Below are positions 34,421 through 42,166 of a stretch of 64,000 bases of DNA, piece after piece. Numbering within the stretch: position 1 is the first letter of the stretch; every line of letters begins with the position of its first letter. The stretch spans positions 1-64,000 of the forward strand of contig JAUSNB010000004.1 of assembly GCA_030645615.1 (NCBI GenBank), in the 5' to 3' direction. A program made the translations under genes and the position numbers. Source of the DNA: Actinomycetota bacterium (GTDB lineage Bacteria; Actinomycetota; Actinomycetes; S36-B12). The notes under the pieces are model-generated. The model was not told the origin of the DNA. It saw nothing but the letters and a program-made list of their open reading frames with translations, and ran no database searches.

Positions 34421-35746
34421 GTGAGTGGTCAGACCAATCTTGAGTCGGCGGGTTCGGCGGGGTACGACTACGGCCTGTTCTCGTTCGCCTCGAAGGCCGA
34501 GGTTCTCGACAAGGCCAAGGAGTACTGGAACCCCGGGAAGACGCAGTTCTGGATCGACGCTGGGGTCCCGCTGGTCATCGACCGGCGCGAGGAGTACTAC
34601 ATCTGGGACATGTCGGGCAAGCGCCTGATCGACCTGCACCTCAACGGTGGTACCTACAACATCGGCCACCGGAACCCGGAGGTCGTCCAGGCCCTCACTG
34701 TCGCCATGCAGCACTTCGACGTCGGCAACCACCACTTCCCGGCACTGGCGCGGACCGCTCTCGCCGAGGCCCTCATCGCCTCCGCGCCCGAAGGACTGTC
34801 GAAGGTCATCTATGGATCCGGCGGTGGCGAGGCGATCGACATCGCGCTGAAGACGGCCCGTCACACCACGCAGAAGCGCAAGATCGTCTCGATCATCAAG
34901 GCCTACCACGGGCATACCGGCCTGGCGGTCGGCACGGGCGATGACCGGTTCTCCAAGCTGTTCCTCGCCGACCAGCCCGAGGAGTTCCCGCACGTCCCGT
35001 TCAACGACCTCGACGCGATGGAGGATGCCCTCCGCGGGCGCGACGTCGCGGCCGTGATCATGGAGACGATCCCCGCCACCTACGGGTTCCCGCTGCCCGA
35101 CCCGGGCTACCTGCGCGCGGTCAAGGCGCTGTGCGAGGAGTACGACGCGCTCTACATCGCCGACGAAGTGCAGACCGGCCTGATGCGCACCGGGGAGCTG
35201 TGGGGGATCACCAAGGAGGGCATCGCTCCGGACATCCTCGTGACCGGCAAGGGCATCTCGGGCGGCATGTACCCGATCGCCTGCGTCCTGGTGAACGAGA
35301 AGTCGGCGGGCTGGCTCACCGAGGACGGCTTCGGCCACATCTCGACATTCGGCGGTGCCGAGCTCGGCTGCATCGCGGCGATCAAGGCGCTGGAGATCTG
35401 CTCCCGCGACGAGACGCGGTCGATGGTCCACTACATCGCCGACCTGGTCGGCACCGGCCTGCGTGCCATCCAGGCCGAGTACCCAGAGTGGTTCGTGGGC
35501 ATCAGGCAGAACGGCGTGATCCTCGGACTGGAGTTCAACGATCCGCAGGGCGCCAAGTACGTCATGCGCCATCTGTACGAGAACGGTGTCTGGGCCATCT
35601 TCTCCACCCTCGACTCCCGCGTCCTGCAGTTCAAGCCGGGGATCCTGCTCAAGCCCGAGGTGGTCGAGGAGGTGCTCGACCGCACGGAGGTGGCGATCGG
35701 CCGGGCCTACCGCGAGGTCATGGGCCTGCGGAAGGCGGGCCGATGA
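34421..35746 (+). CDS. Class III aminotransferase-fold PLP enzyme of the RMM microcompartment
   Basis: A 441-residue class III (omega) aminotransferase-fold enzyme. It has the GSGGGEAID phosphate-binding segment, Asp248 in YIADEVQTG and the PLP lysine Lys277 in VTGKGISGGMYP. In RMM loci this position is held by an aminotransferase or amino-alcohol-phosphate phospho-lyase acting on 1-amino-2-propanol derivatives. With the APH-type kinase downstream, a phospho-lyase giving propionaldehyde is a good hypothesis. No ribosome site is present, fitting a leaderless mRNA, and the N-terminus is slightly extended. The stop overlaps the aldehyde dehydrogenase by 4 nt. Confidence 0.87.
   Translation: MSGQTNLESAGSAGYDYGLFSFASKAEVLDKAKEYWNPGKTQFWIDAGVPLVIDRREEYYIWDMSGKRLIDLHLNGGTYNIGHRNPEVVQALTVAMQHFDVGNHHFPALARTALAEALIASAPEGLSKVIYGSGGGEAIDIALKTARHTTQKRKIVSIIKAYHGHTGLAVGTGDDRFSKLFLADQPEEFPHVPFNDLDAMEDALRGRDVAAVIMETIPATYGFPLPDPGYLRAVKALCEEYDALYIADEVQTGLMRTGELWGITKEGIAPDILVTGKGISGGMYPIACVLVNEKSAGWLTEDGFGHISTFGGAELGCIAAIKALEICSRDETRSMVHYIADLVGTGLRAIQAEYPEWFVGIRQNGVILGLEFNDPQGAKYVMRHLYENGVWAIFSTLDSRVLQFKPGILLKPEVVEEVLDRTEVAIGRAYREVMGLRKAGR
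34426..34436. promoter_or_regulatory. Possible GntR operator at the RMM start codon
   Basis: TGGTCAGACCA is a perfect palindrome around its central base and fits the FadR/FCD-type consensus TNGTNNNACNA. It covers bases +6 to +16 of the predicted transcript, where a bound repressor would block initiation. The neighbouring GntR (41357) is of the UTRA class, whose usual site differs; the FCD regulator at 13550 is the better formal match. Confidence 0.5.
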
Positions 35747-37305
35747 CGGCCCTGCTTGCGGACATCCCGCTCGAGCCGGCGGGTGTTCCGCGCGGCCGGG
35801 CGATGGTCGAGCGTGCCGAGTGGGCCGCGCGGTCGTTCGCGACCTACGACATCGACACCGTCCGTCGCATTGCGAAGGCGGCGGCCGAAGCAGGGGAGAA
35901 GCACGCGTCGGAGTTCGCAGAGGCGGCCGTTGCCGAGACTGGCTTCGGCGTGGCCGAGCACAAGGTGCTCAAGAACGTGGCGTGCTCGATCGGCATCTGG
36001 AACACCTATGGCTCGCATGACTACGTCTCACCGGTCGTGCACGCCGACCGGCGCATCGTCGAGATCCCCCGTCCGGCAGGGGTGGTCCTTGCGCTGACGC
36101 CGTCCACCAATCCGGTCGCCACCACCTACTTCAAGATCATGCTCGCGTTGCTCTCGCGGAACGCGATCATCATCAGCCCGCATCCGTACGCCCGGAAGGT
36201 GGGCGTGCAGGCTGCGCACGTCATGCGGGACGCCGCCATCGCGGCGGGTGCCCCCGACGGCTGCATCCAGGTCGCCGAGGAGCCGTCCATTCCGGTGATC
36301 AACGCGCTCATGACCGATGAGCGCGTCGACGTCATCGTCGCGACGGGCGGAACACCCATGGTGCGCGCCGCCTACCGCAGCGGCAACCCGGCTATCGGGG
36401 TGGGCCCGGGCAACGTCCCGGTCCTGGTCGACGGCACGGCGGATCTCACGCTCGCGGCCCGCCGCCTGGTCGCGAGCAAGAGCTTCGACAACTCGATCCT
36501 GTGCACCAACGAGTCGGTCGTCATCGTCGAGGAGCGCATCGAGGCGCCGTTCACGGCCGCGATGAAGCGCGAGGGTGCCTACGTCCTCGAGGGCGACGAG
36601 ATCGATTCGGTCCGCGGTGTCATCTTCGAGGGCGACCACTTCAACACGGCATGGGTCGGCAAGTCCGCGGTGCAGATCGCCGACGCCGCCGGAGTCAAGG
36701 TCCCCAAGGCCACGAAGGTCCTGGTGGCGCCGTTCTCGATCGTCGTGCCCGAGGAGATGCTCGCTCACGAGAAGCTGTGCCCGGTCCTCGGGATGGTCAC
36801 GGTCCCGAGCGCCGCTCGCGGCATCGATGCGGCTCGTGCGGTGCTGCGCATCACCGGCTCCGGCCACAGCGCCGCGATCCACAGCGAGGACGCGGACACG
36901 ATCATGGCGTTCGCGGCCGCGGTCCGGGTCCTGCGGGTCTCCGTCAATGTCGGCAATAGCCTCGGCAGCGCGGGGATCGAGACCAACCTGGCGCCCAGCA
37001 TGACCATCGGCACCGGCTTCTTCGGTCGATCGTCGGTGGGGGAGAACCTCGAGCCGAAGCACCTGGTGAACCACACCCGGATCGCCTACAGCTCCGATGA
37101 GCGGATCCCGATGGCCGACTTCGCCGGGCTCAGCCCGTGGCAGGCGCCGCATGGTCCGGTCCCGAGCTACCCGATCGCGTCCAACATGGACGATGCGCCG
37201 CAGCTGGTCAGGGCCAACGGCCCGGCCAGCGAGTCGACGGACGAGCTGCGGGATGAGATCCGCAAGCTCGTCATCGAAGAACTCCGACAGATCATCAAGG
37301 GCTGA
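35743..37305 (+). CDS. CoA-acylating aldehyde dehydrogenase of the RMM microcompartment
   Basis: A 520-residue aldehyde dehydrogenase of the PduP/EutE-like acylating group, with catalytic Cys254 in SFDNSILCTNE and VGPGNVPVLVDG. It would turn propionaldehyde and CoA into propionyl-CoA inside the shell. After a Ser/Pro-rich linker, the last about 22 residues form a short amphipathic helix (ELRDEIRKLVIEELRQIIKG), which is a typical encapsulation peptide for packing into a microcompartment. The start is fixed by an ATGA overlap. Confidence 0.9.
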   Translation: MTALLADIPLEPAGVPRGRAMVERAEWAARSFATYDIDTVRRIAKAAAEAGEKHASEFAEAAVAETGFGVAEHKVLKNVACSIGIWNTYGSHDYVSPVVHADRRIVEIPRPAGVVLALTPSTNPVATTYFKIMLALLSRNAIIISPHPYARKVGVQAAHVMRDAAIAAGAPDGCIQVAEEPSIPVINALMTDERVDVIVATGGTPMVRAAYRSGNPAIGVGPGNVPVLVDGTADLTLAARRLVASKSFDNSILCTNESVVIVEERIEAPFTAAMKREGAYVLEGDEIDSVRGVIFEGDHFNTAWVGKSAVQIADAAGVKVPKATKVLVAPFSIVVPEEMLAHEKLCPVLGMVTVPSAARGIDAARAVLRITGSGHSAAIHSEDADTIMAFAAAVRVLRVSVNVGNSLGSAGIETNLAPSMTIGTGFFGRSSVGENLEPKHLVNHTRIAYSSDERIPMADFAGLSPWQAPHGPVPSYPIASNMDDAPQLVRANGPASESTDELRDEIRKLVIEELRQIIKG

Positions 37306-37308
37306 CAC

Positions 37309-37911
37309 GTGGCTGAGCTGAGATCGTTCATCTTCCTCGATCGCCTGCAGCCGCAGACGATGTGCTACCTCGGCACCTGGGTGCGCGGGTCGCTCCCGCG
37401 CGCTGACTACGCCGCGCAGATCATCGAGGTGGCTCCGGGCCTCGATATCGAGCCCCTCACCGACGTTGCGCTCAAGCACGCCGACGTCGGTGCGGGCATC
37501 CTGTTCGTCGAGCGGCAGTTCGGCTACCTGGAGATGCACGGCCCCACCAGCTCGGTGCGCAGCGCCGCGGATGCCGTTCTGGACCAGTTGGGGGCGACTG
37601 CGGCCAGCGCCACGCGGCCGCAGGTGCTCGCGTCGCGGATCGTCCCGAAGATCGACCGCCAGCACGCGTTCCTGATCAACCGGAACAAGATCGGCTCGAT
37701 GGCGCTGCCCGGCCAGTCGATGTTCGTCCTGGAGATGCAGCCTGCCAGCTACGCCATCCTCGCGGCGAACGAGGCGGAGAAGTCCGCCCGTATCACCCTC
37801 GTGGACTACCGGATGGCAGGTGCCACCGGGCGCCTGTACCTGACGGGGACCGAGTCCGAGGTGCGCGCAGCGGCCGAGGCGGCCGAGGCGGCCCTGGAGG
37901 CGGTGGCCTGA
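37309..37911 (+). CDS. BMC-T shell protein (first)
   Basis: A 200-residue tandem-domain (BMC-T) microcompartment shell protein. The two halves are marked by VEVAPGLDIE...[15 protein letters not shown] and INRNKIGSMALPGQSMFVLEMQPASYAILAANEAEK. It is strongly similar to the second BMC-T at 38879, with most of these stretches shared. BMC-T trimers form shell tiles with a large, often gated, pore for cofactors. The GTG start follows the aldehyde dehydrogenase stop by three bases. Confidence 0.9.
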   Translation: MAELRSFIFLDRLQPQTMCYLGTWVRGSLPRADYAAQIIEVAPGLDIEPLTDVALKHADVGAGILFVERQFGYLEMHGPTSSVRSAADAVLDQLGATAASATRPQVLASRIVPKIDRQHAFLINRNKIGSMALPGQSMFVLEMQPASYAILAANEAEKSARITLVDYRMAGATGRLYLTGTESEVRAAAEAAEAALEAVA

Positions 37912-38270
37912 TGCCCACGTCGGTACCGCCCGATCTCCTGCGCGAGGTCATCCGCGAAGTCGTGCGCGAGGTCATCCGCGAGGTCGTCGCGGAGGAGATC
38001 GCGGCCGCCGCCGCGGGTTCGCTCGGGCGGGGCTCGGCGTCGTCCGCATCGTCCCGCCGACACGTCGAGCCGGCCGCCCGTCGGCCCGAGTCGCCGGGGC
38101 CGGGCACCGGCGGGTCCCCCGTGCTGCAGCGCGGCGCGCTCACCGAGCGCCATGTCCGCGCCGTCGACAAGTCCGGCACCATAACCATCGGCAAGGCCGT
38201 CGTCATCACGCCCCTGGCCCGTGAGCGAGCCAGGTCCATGGGCGTCCAGATCATCAGGATCGAAGGGTAG
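37911..38270 (+). CDS. Small RMM protein with an N-terminal repeat helix
   Basis: A 119-residue protein. Residues 8-31 form an amphipathic helix built of the four-residue repeat REVI/REVV (residues 11-26), which resembles an encapsulation peptide. A low-complexity Ser/Pro/Gly/Arg linker (about 33-72) follows. The C-terminal 45 residues (RGALTERHVRAVDKSG, VVITPLARERARSMGV) resemble a short module found in several microcompartment-linked proteins. It may tether cargo to the shell or nucleate assembly. TGATG overlap with the BMC-T gene; its function is not known. Confidence 0.75.
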   Translation: MPTSVPPDLLREVIREVVREVIREVVAEEIAAAAAGSLGRGSASSASSRRHVEPAARRPESPGPGTGGSPVLQRGALTERHVRAVDKSGTITIGKAVVITPLARERARSMGVQIIRIEG

Positions 38271-38278
38271 GAGAGGCC

Positions 38279-38530
38279 ATGCTGCGCGCACGCGTCATAG
38301 GAAACGTCTGGGCGACGAAGAAGGTCTCGTCGATCCCGAATGGGGCCTTCCTGGAGGTCGAGGTCGAGCCGGGCGGCTCGCGGCTGATCGCCTTCGACGT
38401 GCTGGGCTCCGGCGTCGGCGAGGCGGTCCTGGTCGCGACCGGGTCCGTCGCTGCGTCCTGGTTCGAGGGCGAGGCCCCGCCGATCGATGCCCTGATCATC
38501 GGGTCCATCGACGAAACCACGAGTCACTGA
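38279..38530 (+). CDS. BMC-P (EutN/CcmL-type) vertex protein
   Basis: An 83-residue pentameric shell protein. It begins [15 protein letters not shown] and carries the family motif [19 protein letters not shown] pentamers cap the twelve vertices and close the icosahedral shell. It has a strong AGGAGAGG site and follows the repeat-helix gene after eight bases. One copy is present in the operon. Confidence 0.92.
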   Translation: MLRARVIGNVWATKKVSSIPNGAFLEVEVEPGGSRLIAFDVLGSGVGEAVLVATGSVAASWFEGEAPPIDALIIGSIDETTSH

Positions 38531-38600
38531 ACAGTTCCACGACACACGTCACGGACCTCACCACCGAGCCGGGACGGTCACCACGAGGAAGGGAAGCACC

Positions 38601-38882
38601 ATGTCCAACTACGCGATCGGCATGATCGAGACCCGGGGGTACGTTGCGGCACTCGCTGCGGCCGATGCCATGGTCAAGGCAGCCAACGTGACCATCGTCA
38701 GCCGGGAGCAGGTCGGCGCCGGCCTGGTGGCCGTCACCATCCAGGGTGACGTCGGAGCCGTCAAGGCGGCGACCGAGGCCGGGTCCGAGGCGGCGAGCCA
38801 GGTCGGTGAGCTCGTCAGCGTCCACGTGATCCCGCGTCCGCACGCAGAGCTCGCCAAGAACTTCGGCGTCTCGGCGTCGTGA
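38601..38882 (+). CDS. BMC-H hexameric shell protein
   Basis: A 93-residue single-domain shell protein: [26 protein letters not shown], then [29 protein letters not shown] hexamers make up most shell facets. The central pore loop is Gly39-Ala40-Gly41 where many BMC-H proteins have Gly-Ser-Gly. It has a good AGGAAGGGAAG site and overlaps the second BMC-T by 4 nt. Confidence 0.95.
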   Translation: MSNYAIGMIETRGYVAALAAADAMVKAANVTIVSREQVGAGLVAVTIQGDVGAVKAATEAGSEAASQVGELVSVHVIPRPHAELAKNFGVSAS

Positions 38883-39538
38883 CCACGGGCAGCATGCCCG
38901 CACCTGCGTCCCCGGAACTCCGCGTCTACCTGCAGATCGAGGATCTCCAGCCGCAGTTCGCGGCCTACCTCGGAACGCCGACGCGGGCGCGTGGCTACCC
39001 GCCGTACGCGGGCCAGCATTCGCTGATCGTCGAGGTGGCCCCTGGGCTTGCGATCGAGCGTGTCACCGATCTCGCCCTGCGGTCCGCGCCCGACGTCGCG
39101 CCGGGGATCCTCTTCGTCGAGCGGCAGTTCGGCGTGCTCGAGGTGCACGCGGACAGTCTCGACCACGTGCAGCAGGCTGGCTCGGCAATCCTGGCCGGGA
39201 TCGATGCCCGGGCCGAGGACCAGATGCGCCCGCGGGTGCTGTTCCACGACATCATCGAGGACATCACCGACCAGCACGCCGTGATCATCAACCGCAACCG
39301 CCAGGCCTCGATGATCCTGCCGGGCCAGAGCCTGCTGGTCTTCGAGATGACCCCCGCCCTGTTCGCGGCCATGGCGGCGAACGAGGCCGAGAAGGCAGCA
39401 CCCGACATCACGCTCGTCGACGTGCAGATGATCGGAGCGGCCGGCCGGGTGTACATCTCGGGAACGACGCAGTCCGTGGCAGTTGCCCGCGAGGCGATCG
39501 GCACGGCTTTGGCTGCGGTGACGGGACGCGACCAGTAG
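38879..39538 (+). CDS. BMC-T shell protein (second)
   Basis: A 219-residue tandem BMC-T protein, a paralogue of the one at 37309. Shared stretches include [48 protein letters not shown] and AANEAEK. It has about ten extra N-terminal residues rich in Pro and Ala. Two distinct BMC-T proteins are a hallmark of RMM shells. The GTG start overlaps the BMC-H stop by 4 nt. Confidence 0.9.
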   Translation: MTTGSMPAPASPELRVYLQIEDLQPQFAAYLGTPTRARGYPPYAGQHSLIVEVAPGLAIERVTDLALRSAPDVAPGILFVERQFGVLEVHADSLDHVQQAGSAILAGIDARAEDQMRPRVLFHDIIEDITDQHAVIINRNRQASMILPGQSLLVFEMTPALFAAMAANEAEKAAPDITLVDVQMIGAAGRVYISGTTQSVAVAREAIGTALAAVTGRDQ

Positions 39539-39581
39539 CGTCACGCGCGACGCGAGCGACCGCGGGTCGAAAGGAGCTGGA

Positions 39582-40559
39582 GTGCACGACGCAGTGACAT
39601 CGTTCGAGGTCTTCGCCCACGCGTCGCTGCCTGCATACGGCCTGGACCCGAACGCCGAGGTGACCCTTCTCAACGTGTCCGAGAACGGCACCTTCCGGGT
39701 CGACGACCCGGTGCAGGGACGCTCGGTGCTTCGCGTCCATCGCACCGGCTATCACTCGCAGGAGGCAATCCTCAGCGAGCTCGACTGGATCGCCGCCCTG
39801 AGAGAGGACGGGATCGTCTCGACGCCGGCCTTCATGCCCGCGCTGGACGGCCAGCGGGTCGTCACGGCGCGAACAGCCGACGGCGGTGAGCGCCACGTCG
39901 TCCGGTTCGCGTGGGTCGAGGGCGTGGAACCCACCGAGGACCGCCTGGCCCAGGACTTCGAGGAACTCGGTGCCATCACCGCCCGGCTGCACATCCACTC
40001 GAAGGCCTGGACGCGGCCCGCCGAGTTCACCAGGTTCGTGTGGGACTACGACACCTCGATCGGCGATCACGGGCACTGGGGCAGGTGGCAGGAGGGCCTC
40101 GGCATAGGCCCCGCGGAGACGGCAATCCTCGACCGCTGCTCGACCAGGATCCGCGAGCGACTCGCGGCGTACGGCAAGGGGCCGGAGCGCTTCGGCCTGG
40201 TGCATGCCGACATGCGGCTGGCCAACCTCCTGGTCAACGGACCTGCGGTCAACGTGATCGACTTCGACGACTGCGGCCTGAGCTGGTTCATGTACGACCT
40301 CGGGTCATCGCTGTCGTTCATCGAGCACGAGCCATACGTGCCGGAGCTCGTTGACGCCTGGGTGCAGGGCTACCGGTCGGTGAGCCCGATGAGCGCCGAG
40401 GAGGAAGCCGAGCTGCCGACCTTCATCATGCTGCGCCGCATGCTGCTGGTCGCGTGGGTCGGGTCCCACGCCGCGACGGATACAGCACAGCAGATGGGCC
40501 CGGAGTACGGGGTCACGAGTTGCCGCCTGGCTGAGGAGTACCTCAGCAGGATGTCCTGA
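39582..40559 (+). CDS. APH-family kinase, probable 1-amino-2-propanol kinase
   Basis: A 325-residue aminoglycoside-phosphotransferase-fold kinase. It has the catalytic loop [14 protein letters not shown] (HxDxxxxN type) and metal-binding [17 protein letters not shown]. In RMM operons this gene is taken to phosphorylate 1-amino-2-propanol so that the PLP enzyme can eliminate phosphate to give propionaldehyde. The GTG start has AAAGGAG upstream. Homoserine- or choline-type kinases have the same fold, so the substrate rests on context. Confidence 0.82.
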   Translation: MHDAVTSFEVFAHASLPAYGLDPNAEVTLLNVSENGTFRVDDPVQGRSVLRVHRTGYHSQEAILSELDWIAALREDGIVSTPAFMPALDGQRVVTARTADGGERHVVRFAWVEGVEPTEDRLAQDFEELGAITARLHIHSKAWTRPAEFTRFVWDYDTSIGDHGHWGRWQEGLGIGPAETAILDRCSTRIRERLAAYGKGPERFGLVHADMRLANLLVNGPAVNVIDFDDCGLSWFMYDLGSSLSFIEHEPYVPELVDAWVQGYRSVSPMSAEEEAELPTFIMLRRMLLVAWVGSHAATDTAQQMGPEYGVTSCRLAEEYLSRMS

Positions 40560-40567
40560 GGAGGAAC

Positions 40568-41350
40568 ATGTTCGGATCTATCGCAGGTCGCTCCGTCGTC
40601 GTCACGGGCGCGACGAAGGGCATCGGCAAGGGCATCGCGCGGGTGATGGTCAGGGCGGGCACCAACGTCCTCATCACCGGTCGCAACGAGGAGGATGCCA
40701 GGCGCACGGTCGACGAACTGGCGGCGCTGGGCTCCGGGACGGTGGCCTACTTCCTCGGTGACGTCGCGGATGCGGGGGCCTGCCGGGAGATGGCGCAGGC
40801 TGCCGTCGATGCCCATGGCGGAATTGACGTGCTTTGCGCGAATGCCGGGATCTTCCCCGACGCGAAGCTCGTCGACATGTCCGAGGAGGACATGGACCTG
40901 GTCCTCGGCACCAACGTGAAGGGCACGATCCTCAGCGTGCAGGCCTGCGTCCCGGCGCTCAAGGCGAGCGGCCATGGACGCGTGATCCTCACGTCGTCGA
41001 TCACGGGGCCCATCACCGGCTACCCGGGGTGGTCGCACTACGGCGCGAGCAAGGCTGCCCAGTTGGGGTTCATGCGGACGGCGTCGATCGAGCTCGCGCC
41101 GATGGGCATCACGGTCAACGCCGTCCTTCCAGGGAACATCGCGACCGAGGGGCTGGGAGATCTCGGCGAGGACTACCGTCGGTCCATGGAGATGTCCATT
41201 CCCCAGCGCCGGCTCGGCGATGTCGAGGACATCGGCAACGCCGCGCTGTTCTTCGCCTCCGATGAGGCCGCCTACATCACCGGACAGGCCCTTGTCGTGG
41301 ATGGTGGCCAGATCCTCCCGGAGTCCCTGGCGGCCCTCGAAGCGATGTAG
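40568..41350 (+). CDS. SDR amino-alcohol dehydrogenase of the RMM operon
   Basis: A 260-residue SDR with [23 protein letters not shown], catalytic [10 protein letters not shown] and YGASKAA. The position and sequence fit the RMM (S)-1-amino-2-propanol dehydrogenase, which gives aminoacetone with NAD. It has GAGGAGG upstream and follows the kinase after eight bases. It is closely related to the SDR at 16495. Confidence 0.87.
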   Translation: MFGSIAGRSVVVTGATKGIGKGIARVMVRAGTNVLITGRNEEDARRTVDELAALGSGTVAYFLGDVADAGACREMAQAAVDAHGGIDVLCANAGIFPDAKLVDMSEEDMDLVLGTNVKGTILSVQACVPALKASGHGRVILTSSITGPITGYPGWSHYGASKAAQLGFMRTASIELAPMGITVNAVLPGNIATEGLGDLGEDYRRSMEMSIPQRRLGDVEDIGNAALFFASDEAAYITGQALVVDGGQILPESLAALEAM

Positions 41351-41356
41351 GCAGCC

Positions 41357-42166
41357 GTGGACAGCATCGTCGCCGACGAACCGTCGGCCATCGGCCCCGC
41401 GGGCGAGGACGTCCGGAGGCGGATCGTCGGGATGGTCGAGCGGGGCTCACTTCAGCCAGGAGAGAAGCTGGGCGCCGAGCGGGAGCTCGCGACCCGGCTA
41501 GGGGTGAGCAGATCGACCCTGCGCCAGGCGCTCGCGTCCCTCGAGGAGGCGGGCGTGATCCGTCGGGTCCCGGGCCGCGGCGGCGGGACGTTCATCGCGT
41601 CGGCCAAGGTGGAGCGCGACCTGTCCCGAATCGTCGGCGTTCCGATGCTTCTTCGCGATCAGGGCTTCACTGCGGGCTCCCGGGTGGTGAGCGTCGGCGT
41701 AGCCACCGCAGGGCCCGACGCGGCCGAGGCCCTGGGCATCCGGGAGGAGGACTTCGTCGTCGACCTGGTGCGGATCCGGCTGGCCGACGGGGCTCCCATC
41801 TCCCTCGAGCATGCAGTCTTCCCCGCAGAGCTGGTGCCCGGACTGCCGGAGCGAGACCTCGGCGGCTCGATCTACGAGCTCATCGACCGCGAGTACGGAT
41901 TACGTCCGGAGGAGGCGATCGAGCATATCGAGGTGACGGAGGCCGGGGCGCTCGAGGCATCGATCCTGGGCATCGCGGCAGGCTCCCCCCTGGTATCGAT
42001 CACCAGGACCACGAGGGATCCCAACGGCGTGGTCTTCGAGTACTCACGCGACCTGTTCCGGGCCGACCGGACCCGCATCAGCGTGCGGGTCAAGGGATCC
42101 CCGACCCACGAGACGGCCCGCCTGCGCGGCCGGGTCGTCGAGCTGGTCCCGCCGCAGGAGGCCTGA
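41357..42166 (+). CDS. GntR-family regulator, HutC/UTRA type
   Basis: A 269-residue regulator. The N-terminal winged helix has GAERELATRLGVSRSTLRQA and VIRRVPGRGGGTFIA; the C-terminal UTRA domain has SLEHAVFPAEL, IYELIDREYGL and a closing FEYSRDLFRAD. UTRA domains bind small ligands. It ends the RMM metabolic genes and probably controls the 34210-34420 promoter region. The TGATG overlap joins it to the peptidase gene. Confidence 0.88.
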   Translation: MDSIVADEPSAIGPAGEDVRRRIVGMVERGSLQPGEKLGAERELATRLGVSRSTLRQALASLEEAGVIRRVPGRGGGTFIASAKVERDLSRIVGVPMLLRDQGFTAGSRVVSVGVATAGPDAAEALGIREEDFVVDLVRIRLADGAPISLEHAVFPAELVPGLPERDLGGSIYELIDREYGLRPEEAIEHIEVTEAGALEASILGIAAGSPLVSITRTTRDPNGVVFEYSRDLFRADRTRISVRVKGSPTHETARLRGRVVELVPPQEA

